40,095 bases of DNA from an uncultured Lachnospiraceae bacterium (GTDB lineage Bacteria; Bacillota; Clostridia; Lachnospirales; Lachnospiraceae). The translations under genes and the position numbers were made by a program. Location: assembly GCA_945833775.1 (NCBI GenBank), contig CAMAGI010000008.1, forward strand, positions 1 through 40,095, written 5' to 3'. The notes beneath the pieces are model-generated. The model was given only the letters and a program-made list of their open reading frames with translations, made no database searches and was not told where the DNA came from. Positions 34,004 through 40,095 of this stretch are shown piece after piece (within the stretch, counting starts at the first letter, position 1; the number at the start of each line of letters is the position of its first letter).

Positions 34004-36591
34004 ACGCTCTCCTTTACTTTGGCATGCAGGGCTCCGTCTTCGACCGTAAGAAGAATCGTATCGCCCTGATCCACCTTATCTTCCAGAATTAATCTTGCGG
34101 CAAGTGTTTCCACATGCTTCTGAATGTAGCGCTTCAGCGGTCTCGCCCCATAGGCGGGGTCATAGGCATTGTCCACGATAAACTGTTGTGCCTCGGGCGT
34201 CAGTTCAATCGTAAGGTCGCGCTGCGACAAGCGTCTGTTCAGATCCGCCACAATCAGGTTCACAATGCCTCCGATATTGTCCTTTGTGAGCGGTTTAAAC
34301 AGGATTGTCTCATCCAGACGATTCAAAAACTCCGGCCGGAAATGAGCACGCAGTTCTGCCATGCAGGCATCCTGGGCCTCCTGCGATATCTGGCCGTCGG
34401 CATCAATTCCGTCCAGCAGATACATGGCTCCGATGTTGGAGGTCATGATCAGTATGGTATTCTTGAAGTCCACCGTTCTGCCCTGAGAATCCGTTATTCT
34501 CCCGTCATCCAGCACCTGCAGTAAAATATTGAAGACATCGGGGTGAGCCTTCTCCACCTCATCAAACAGTACAACGCTGTAGGGCTTTCTGCGCACAGCC
34601 TCCGTCAGTTGTCCGCCCTCCTCGTAGCCCACATATCCGGGAGGCGCTCCGACCAGTCTGGAGACGGAATGCTTCTCCATGTATTCACTCATATCAATAC
34701 GAACCATGTTATTCTCATCGTCAAATAGGGTCGCTGCAAGCGATTTGGCCAGCTCCGTCTTGCCGACGCCGGTGGGGCCCAGAAACAGGAAGGAACCGAT
34801 GGGCTTATCCGGATCCTTGATGCCGGCCTTGGAGCGGATGATTGCCTCCGTCACCTTGGTCACGCCCTCATCCTGACCGATGACACGTTTGTGCAATTCT
34901 TCGTCCAGATGCAGGGTTTTATTGCGTTCACTCTCCGTGAGCTTTGCCACGGGAATCCCGGTCCAGCGGGAGATGATCCGGGCGATCTCCTCATCGGAAA
35001 CTTTCTCTCGAACCAGGGAAAGATCTCTTTCGTTCACTTGATCTTCCTCGGTTTCCAGCTGTTTCTTCAGTCCCGGCAAGGTACCGTAGGAGAGCTCGGC
35101 AGCCTTCTCCAGATTGCCCTCGCGCTGTGCGATCTGAATCTCGCTGTTGACTCGGTCAATCTCCTCGCGCAGCTTGGAAAGGCGTTCGACGGATGCCTTC
35201 TCGTTGTCCCACTGTGCCTTTCTGCCGGCAAATTCCTCCCGTGCCTCCGCAAGTTCCTTCTGAAGATCCGCGAGGCGCTCCTGACTCAGTCTGTCGTCCT
35301 CCTTCTTAAGAGCTGCTTCCTCAATCTCCAACTGCAGCACACGTCTCTGCAATTCGTCCAGTTCCGTGGGCATACTATCCAGTTCTGTCTTGATCAGAGC
35401 ACAGGCCTCATCCACAAGATCAATGGCCTTATCCGGCAGAAAACGATCCGTGATATAGCGATTCGACAATACCGCTGCGCTGACCAGCGCATTATCCATA
35501 ATCTTCACGCCGTGGTAAACCTCATAGCGCTCCTTCAACCCACGCAGAATAGAGATGGTGTCCTCCACCGTGGGCTCCGCCACGAGCACCGGCTGAAAAC
35601 GACGTTCCAGAGCCGGGTCCGACTCGATGTACTGTCTGTGCTCATCCAGCGTGGTCGCGCCGATACAGTGTAGTTCGCCCCTTGCCAGCATGGGCTTTAA
35701 CATGTTGCCCGCATCCAGCGAGCCATCGGTCTTGCCCGCACCGACAATTGTGTGCAGTTCATCGATAAAGAGAATGATCTGACCGTTGCTGTTTTTGACA
35801 TCCTCCAGAACTGCCTTCAAGCGCTCCTCAAATTCGCCGCGGTATTTTGCGCCCGCCACGAGGGCCCCCATATCCAGTGCAAATATTTTCTTGTCCTTCA
35901 ACCCCTGGGGCACATCCCCGCGCACAATTCGCTGGGCAAGGCCCTCGACAACCGCCGTCTTGCCGACACCGGGTTCTCCGATCAGAACCGGATTGTTCTT
36001 GGTCTTACGGGACAGAATTCGAATGACGTTGCGAATCTCTGTATCTCTCCCGATGACCGGATCCAGCTTTTCATTTCGCGCCTTCTCCACCAGATCCTGT
36101 CCGTATTTTTCCAGCGTATCGTAGGTAGCCTCGGGATTGTCGCTGGTCACACGCTGGTTGCCGCGGACGGTGGAGAGAGCCTTCAGAAAACGCTCTCTGG
36201 TAATCCCGTATTCCTTCCAGATTGCCGCAATCTCCCGGTTGGGATTTTTGATCATCGCAAGGAACAAATGCTCCACCGAAACATATTCGTCGCCCAGCTG
36301 TTTTGCCTCATCCTCCGCAGAGATCAACACCGTGTTCAAATCCTTGCCCACATAGACATTACCGCCCTGTACCTTCGTGCGCTTGTTAAGAGCCGCCTCG
36401 ACCCGGTCCACAAAATGCTGCGTCTGAATCTCCATCTTCTCAATCAGCTTCAGAATCAGACTATCCTCCAGCGTCAGCAGACTGTAGAGCAGATGCTCCT
36501 GCTCAATCTCCTGGTTGCCGTACTCGTACGCCAGCCGTTCGCAGCCTTCCACTGCCTGCATTGATTTTTGTGTAAATTTCTGTATATTCAT
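34000..36591 (-). CDS. clpB: ATP-dependent disaggregase ClpB
   Basis: 863 residues, full length. The N-terminal domain starts [23 protein letters not shown]-1 has [15 protein letters not shown] and Walker [13 protein letters not shown]. The middle coiled coil (about 410-525, rich in Glu, Lys, Leu and Arg) is the binding site for DnaK in this family. AAA-2 has [15 protein letters not shown] and [16 protein letters not shown]. ClpB threads aggregated proteins through its hexameric pore with DnaK. It lacks the P-loop binding IGF/L motif of ClpA/X/C. The ATG at 36589-36591 follows AAGGAAGG. No CIRCE or CtsR box was seen in the leader. Confidence 0.97.
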   Translation of the reverse strand: MNIQKFTQKSMQAVEGCERLAYEYGNQEIEQEHLLYSLLTLEDSLILKLIEKMEIQTQHFVDRVEAALNKRTKVQGGNVYVGKDLNTVLISAEDEAKQLGDEYVSVEHLFLAMIKNPNREIAAIWKEYGITRERFLKALSTVRGNQRVTSDNPEATYDTLEKYGQDLVEKARNEKLDPVIGRDTEIRNVIRILSRKTKNNPVLIGEPGVGKTAVVEGLAQRIVRGDVPQGLKDKKIFALDMGALVAGAKYRGEFEERLKAVLEDVKNSNGQIILFIDELHTIVGAGKTDGSLDAGNMLKPMLARGELHCIGATTLDEHRQYIESDPALERRFQPVLVAEPTVEDTISILRGLKERYEVYHGVKIMDNALVSAAVLSNRYITDRFLPDKAIDLVDEACALIKTELDSMPTELDELQRRVLQLEIEEAALKKEDDRLSQERLADLQKELAEAREEFAGRKAQWDNEKASVERLSKLREEIDRVNSEIQIAQREGNLEKAAELSYGTLPGLKKQLETEEDQVNERDLSLVREKVSDEEIARIISRWTGIPVAKLTESERNKTLHLDEELHKRVIGQDEGVTKVTEAIIRSKAGIKDPDKPIGSFLFLGPTGVGKTELAKSLAATLFDDENNMVRIDMSEYMEKHSVSRLVGAPPGYVGYEEGGQLTEAVRRKPYSVVLFDEVEKAHPDVFNILLQVLDDGRITDSQGRTVDFKNTILIMTSNIGAMYLLDGIDADGQISQEAQDACMAELRAHFRPEFLNRLDETILFKPLTKDNIGGIVNLIVADLNRRLSQRDLTIELTPEAQQFIVDNAYDPAYGARPLKRYIQKHVETLAARLILEDKVDQGDTILLTVEDGALHAKVKESV

Positions 36592-36647
36592 GGAAATACC
36601 TTCCTTTCCGGACATTCCGGACAAACCTGCCCATCTGTTCTACATAC

Positions 36648-36675
36648 AATATAACACAGTGCGCAACAGATTCAA
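36648..36675 (-). promoter_or_regulatory. Probable promoter of clpB
   Basis: Minus strand TTGAAT (36670-36675), 16-nt spacer, TATATT (36648-36653). Between it and the gene lies a short direct repeat, GTCCGGAA twice with one base between (about 36605-36622). Confidence 0.6.
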
Positions 36676-36708
36676 TAAACAAAGCATAAACAAATTCGAA
36701 AAAATTGC

Positions 36709-37377
36709 TTAATGTACTTCCCCTTCATGGGTCAACAGAGCCGCATGCAAAACGCCCCTGATTTCCATAGTCTTCTTCAAAAACTCCGTCTCATTCGGAA
36801 GTTTTACCTCAATTACGGTATCAAAACCGGACTCCGTCAAATTTCTGGAGCGCACCCGGAATGATTTTGCGTTTTCCCGAAGCAAATGGTGGATCTGTTC
36901 CTCCACCGCCGCATCGTCCGCATTCACCACAAGCAGAAGCGCCTGCTTTCCGTCCGGTAAAAAGTGAAGAAACAGCATAACCACCGTGATTGTCAGAGAG
37001 CCGATGATTGCAACCTCATACAATCCGGCACCACAGATGATTCCAACGGAGATCGCCCAGAACAGAAACGCCAAGTCCATCGGATCCTTGACAGCGGTCC
37101 GGAAACGAACGATGGAAAGGGCACCTACCATACCCAGTGAAATGACAACACTGGACTGAATCGTGATGATAATGATAGAGGTCACCATTGAAACTACCAC
37201 CAGCGAAATCGCAAAGCTTCTGGAATAGAAAGCTCTGCGACATACAACGCGATACACAAAGAACAGATAGATCCCCAAAACTGCGGTCACTGCCAACACC
37301 ATCACGATCGAGGCGGTGGAGAGATCGGAATTGAACTGGGCCAGAAACGATTTTTTGATAACATCCTGTATACTCAT
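36709..37377 (-). CDS. DUF4956 membrane protein
   Basis: 222 residues. Hydrophobic helices are visible near 25-43 (IVMVLAVTAVLGIYLFFVY), 52-72, 80-90 and 105-140, with the conserved GMVGALSIVRFRTAVKDPMD between them that marks DUF4956. The last 85 residues form a soluble domain with alternating strands (ALLLVVNADDAAVEEQIHHL ... VIEVKLP), resembling an ACT/ferredoxin-like fold. The family is uncharacterised. Its start codon shares a base with the stop of the VTC gene (TAATG), and CotH-VTC-DUF4956 run as one operon, suggesting a joint function at the membrane. Confidence 0.9.
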   Translation of the reverse strand: MSIQDVIKKSFLAQFNSDLSTASIVMVLAVTAVLGIYLFFVYRVVCRRAFYSRSFAISLVVVSMVTSIIIITIQSSVVISLGMVGALSIVRFRTAVKDPMDLAFLFWAISVGIICGAGLYEVAIIGSLTITVVMLFLHFLPDGKQALLLVVNADDAAVEEQIHHLLRENAKSFRVRSRNLTESGFDTVIEVKLPNETEFLKKTMEIRGVLHAALLTHEGEVH

Positions 37378-38099
37378 TATACGAATTCCTCCGTTGTATT
37401 TTTTCTGCACATATAGTACTTGGAAAATGCAGTCTCCTGCAAACTTCCGATCTGCATTACTTCCCTCAGATAATCCGGCAACAGCGCATCGTATTTCACC
37501 TCCAGTATGTGCTGACCCACAGGAAGCACCGGGACAGCATACACGTTTTTCTCAAGGAAATCCTCCACTCTCGTGCTGCTCTCCAGATTGCGGTCGAAGG
37601 TGATACGCACATTTCCGATGCGATATACAAAGGGCTTTCGCTCATACGAAACGATCACTTTGGGCATTAGCCCCCGCTTTTGTTCCAGATAAAATTTTCG
37701 CAAAACCGCCGGCTCATTCCCTGTCAGTGTCATAGTACCCGCCATCGCGGCTCTGCATTGTTCCTCCGTGAGCGCGCAGGAGGTCTTTTGCGTCATCCCG
37801 TGCTCCTTGCGTTTGCACTCCAGTTTGATCTGCCCGATGTCCGCATTATAGATACGGATCCGGAATTTTTCCCGCGGATCACATCCGTTTTCGTTCTCGG
37901 TCAGATACCGGTCCGTCCGATCATCAAAATACAGACTCCGTATCCGATAGATACCGGAGGTTCCGGCATGCGCATCCACTGCGCAGATTCTTCGGATTCT
38001 GCCCTCTATCAACACAAGCTGCGCATCGGAACACAGATATTTCAGCTCATGTCGGAAGTTATTTCCCGCTTCACGGCTGTCCGCTAACCTATTTTTCAT
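37377..38099 (-). CDS. VTC-type polyphosphate polymerase domain protein
   Basis: 240 residues, a single VTC/CYTH-like tunnel domain. Basic and acidic residues alternate on the strands: RHELKY (16-21), YRIRSLYFDD (51-60), KFRIRIYN (78-85), IKLECKRK (91-98), then SYERKPF, ITFDRNLES and ILEVKYD. In yeast Vtc4 this tunnel makes polyphosphate from ATP, with a Lys as key residue and metal held by Glu. The bacterial homologues are mostly uncharacterised. GGGAG precedes the ATG. No membrane helix is present, so it probably works with the DUF4956 protein encoded next. Confidence 0.9.
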   Translation of the reverse strand: MKNRLADSREAGNNFRHELKYLCSDAQLVLIEGRIRRICAVDAHAGTSGIYRIRSLYFDDRTDRYLTENENGCDPREKFRIRIYNADIGQIKLECKRKEHGMTQKTSCALTEEQCRAAMAGTMTLTGNEPAVLRKFYLEQKRGLMPKVIVSYERKPFVYRIGNVRITFDRNLESSTRVEDFLEKNVYAVPVLPVGQHILEVKYDALLPDYLREVMQIGSLQETAFSKYYMCRKNTTEEFV

Positions 38100-38137
38100 G
38101 TTTCTCCCATCTGTCCGGTTTTCGCATCCGGCTGTTG

Positions 38138-39949
38138 CTATTTCAACGGTTCGAACAGTGCTTTCAGATGCACTCCCGCCTGTACGGGCACCTTAACCGT
38201 CTGCTGCCCAGACTGTACGCTTCCATCCCAGCCTGTAAAGGTGTACCCCTCCGCCGGCACTGCCGTCACGGTGATGTCATAATCCGTGAAATACTGTCCG
38301 CTCCACGAACCGTCCGTCATCTTAGGAACGGTCGTATTGATTTGGATATAGCCCCGGGTCTCGTCACAGCTTAAGGTAACGCGTTCAAGACTCCCCTGCA
38401 GCCCAAATTCCTCCGCCAGATACGAAGTAATATAGAAAGGTCTGTCCGCAAAAAAATTCCCGCAACTTGAAAGGTTCTCTCCGTAAGGTGCAAGAACCTC
38501 CTCCACTCTTTGCGGTGCAAAGTTGACATTCACCATGTCCATGAAGGACAGGACAAACTGACGTCTGTAATCCTCATTGACCATAAAAGCCTTCCACAGC
38601 ACATTCCGGTTCAGATTGATCCCGGAGGTAAACGGAAGGTCGTCGGAAATATTATTGATTGCCCCCGTACAGGGCGCATCGAAATACGGTAAAGCGAAGG
38701 AAAGCGCGTCAATATCATAAATCGCCCACCGATATCTGCCATCCCCATAGTCGGTTCCCTCATCGCTTACCGTCCTCCAGAGCAGATAATTCTTATATTC
38801 GGACAGATCAATATTACAAAGATAAATGTTGGCACACATATAATCGATATAGCTCTGAAGATCTATCTTTTGATTCAGCTCCCGCCACTGTTCATCATCC
38901 GTAAAGTCGCTTTTGGAAACCCATGCCACAAACTCCCCGTAGGATTCCTGTCTCGGATCCTCCGAGCCGATCTGAAGCGTGTTGTTTTTCAAAAGGATGA
39001 TATCCTTCACACCATAATGGGAACGAAAATACTGTTGGTCATAGCGTTCCAACAGATTGGTCGTATACCAATATTCACCGTCCAGAAAGACCTTGACGCG
39101 CCGAGATCTCTGCACGGCGACATCGCGATCCGAAAGCAGCTCAGCCGCCACGGCATCCAGAAAGTATTCTTTCAACATGACCGAGTGTGTGGGTGTGTTT
39201 TCGAACCATTCCAGGCAGAAGATATCGCTTCCGCCGTATTCCTCCCTGGAAAACAAACTGAATCTTTTCTTCGGAAGGTCCCTGTCGCTGGCTCCCTGAA
39301 TGCGAATCCCGACAGGTTGTGAATTGCTTGACCCATCCCCGGAATAGATTTCCAGATACCCTTCAATCTCGATATTGTTCTCAAAATTCGCCACGGAGGT
39401 TGCCTCCGGTGTATTGCGGTCCAGGTACCAGTCATCGTAGCCCGTTCCGGTGACATAGATTCCCGCATCCCCAAACAGATCATCCGGATCTGCCGTCAGG
39501 GAAAGTACGTAATCCGCGTCGCCGAATTCTCTGCCCACAAAATAGGTCTCTGTCGTCACATCACTGCCAACTCCCCAGGGACTGACTGCGATTGCACGTA
39601 CCACGGTTCCTTTCTCCACCGGCGTGGTGTCCGGCGTATACTCCTCCCAATCCCGCACGATGTTCTGCACCGAGTTGTATACGTTGGCATCCGCACTTCG
39701 GTCTGTGAGCGGAATTCCCCCTTCGTACACGGCGGAGTCTGTCGTGGGAATACTGCCGTCCAATGTATAATAGATTGTCATCCCGTCCTGCACCGTGAGC
39801 TCCAGTTGGAAGGGAGCGTCATAAAATCCGCCTCGTGCCGACACGACAGGTGCGGCAGGGCGGCACATTCTCTCGGCATATGCAAAAAAGGCCATGCACG
39901 CCAGAAGCAATCCTACTGATAATACGAAAATCGTCCGTTTCTGTCTCAT
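38138..39949 (-). CDS. Secreted or anchored CotH-family kinase-like protein
   Basis: 603 residues. An N-terminal signal/anchor (RTIFVLSVGLLLACMAFFAY) is followed by a chitobiase-type C-terminal beta domain (about 33-140: YYTLDGSIPTTDSAVYEGG). The CotH domain spans about 150-520, with GIRIQGASDRDLPKKRFSLF carrying the likely ATP-binding Lys, NLLERYDQQYF, LLKNNT and the metal-binding YRWAIYDIDALSFAL. The last 50 residues resemble an InlB B-repeat (AVPAEGYTFTGWDGSVQSG). Bacillus CotH phosphorylates spore-coat proteins; here the extracellular modules suggest a cell-surface role. First full gene of the CotH-VTC-DUF4956 operon. Confidence 0.9.
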   Translation of the reverse strand: MRQKRTIFVLSVGLLLACMAFFAYAERMCRPAAPVVSARGGFYDAPFQLELTVQDGMTIYYTLDGSIPTTDSAVYEGGIPLTDRSADANVYNSVQNIVRDWEEYTPDTTPVEKGTVVRAIAVSPWGVGSDVTTETYFVGREFGDADYVLSLTADPDDLFGDAGIYVTGTGYDDWYLDRNTPEATSVANFENNIEIEGYLEIYSGDGSSNSQPVGIRIQGASDRDLPKKRFSLFSREEYGGSDIFCLEWFENTPTHSVMLKEYFLDAVAAELLSDRDVAVQRSRRVKVFLDGEYWYTTNLLERYDQQYFRSHYGVKDIILLKNNTLQIGSEDPRQESYGEFVAWVSKSDFTDDEQWRELNQKIDLQSYIDYMCANIYLCNIDLSEYKNYLLWRTVSDEGTDYGDGRYRWAIYDIDALSFALPYFDAPCTGAINNISDDLPFTSGINLNRNVLWKAFMVNEDYRRQFVLSFMDMVNVNFAPQRVEEVLAPYGENLSSCGNFFADRPFYITSYLAEEFGLQGSLERVTLSCDETRGYIQINTTVPKMTDGSWSGQYFTDYDITVTAVPAEGYTFTGWDGSVQSGQQTVKVPVQAGVHLKALFEPLK

Positions 39950-39982
39950 AACCGTTTCTGTTCCTATTCGATCCGTATTTCA

Positions 39983-40095
39983 CTACTTAAGCTTGTTCGC
40001 GTATTTAATGCGGTAGATTCTACGCAGGGAATCGTTGATCCGCTCCTCGGACACACTGCCGTCCTTGACGGCCTGCAGAACATCGTTGTAGGCAT
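39983..40095 (-). CDS. C-terminal end of a GH3 glycosidase (NagZ-like), partial
   Basis: The 37 codons in the window read AYNDVLQAVKDGSVSEERIN and end RRIYRIKYANKLK. This is the usual last helix pair of GH3 beta-N-acetylhexosaminidases (xAVxxGxIxxxRIdeSvxRIxxxK). Catalytic residues are outside the window, so activity cannot be judged. It ends 33 nt before the CotH start with no terminator, so it may belong to the same transcript. Confidence 0.7.
   Translation of the reverse strand, partial: AYNDVLQAVKDGSVSEERINDSLRRIYRIKYANKLK

Overview
The window looks like chromosomal DNA of a mid-GC Clostridia species, most likely Lachnospiraceae. This rests on gene content seen here: DUF1540, DUF4250, DUF4364 and CarD-like proteins, a T-box upstream of thrS, an L20-type leader with a non-ATG infC start, and the rpmE-DUF1385-prmC-prfA gene order. 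Most genes lie on the minus strand. The plus strand carries a malic enzyme / radical SAM / DUF4364 cluster and the wreck of a toxin-antitoxin pair.

Region 1 (1-8.4 kb) is translation-related housekeeping: the start of a PepD-type dipeptidase, tRNA-Asn and tRNA-Gly with promoter and terminator, a NUDIX hydrolase, the attenuated infC-rpmI-rplT operon, a Cof-type HAD phosphatase, a DUF1540 protein, T-box-controlled thrS, a CarD-like regulator and a GNAT acetyltransferase. Between the GNAT and the next gene is an array of six 52-nt tandem repeats, each able to fold into a hairpin. It is the most unusual non-coding structure in the window.

Region 2 (8.8-17.9 kb) holds an Lsa-like ABC-F protein directly behind an intrinsic terminator, then (reading the minus strand backwards) nfo, prfA, prmC, DUF1385, rpmE, a rho with a long low-complexity linker, and a membrane-anchored endonuclease/exonuclease/phosphatase protein. 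Region 3 (18-23.7 kb) has malic enzyme, a YhcC-type radical SAM protein and DUF4364 on the plus strand, converging on truA-ROK kinase-rarA.

Region 4 (23.85-24.93 kb) is an A+T-richer islet with two decayed toxin-antitoxin modules facing each other: a HigB/HigA-like pair in which both genes have internal deletions, and an MNT/HEPN pair whose nucleotidyltransferase is intact while the HEPN partner is cut to 43 residues.

Region 5 (25-40 kb) is mostly envelope and stress functions: polysaccharide deacetylase, MscS channel, an anchored protein with DnaJ-like CxxC repeats, a heterodimeric ABC exporter, a chemoreceptor with a basic N-terminal extension and a palindromic site upstream, clpB coupled to a 57-residue DUF4250 gene, and an operon of GH3 glycosidase (partial), CotH-like kinase, VTC-type polyphosphate polymerase domain and DUF4956 membrane protein. 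That last operon is the best candidate for an under-described multi-protein system. All calls come from reading the sequence; no database search was run.
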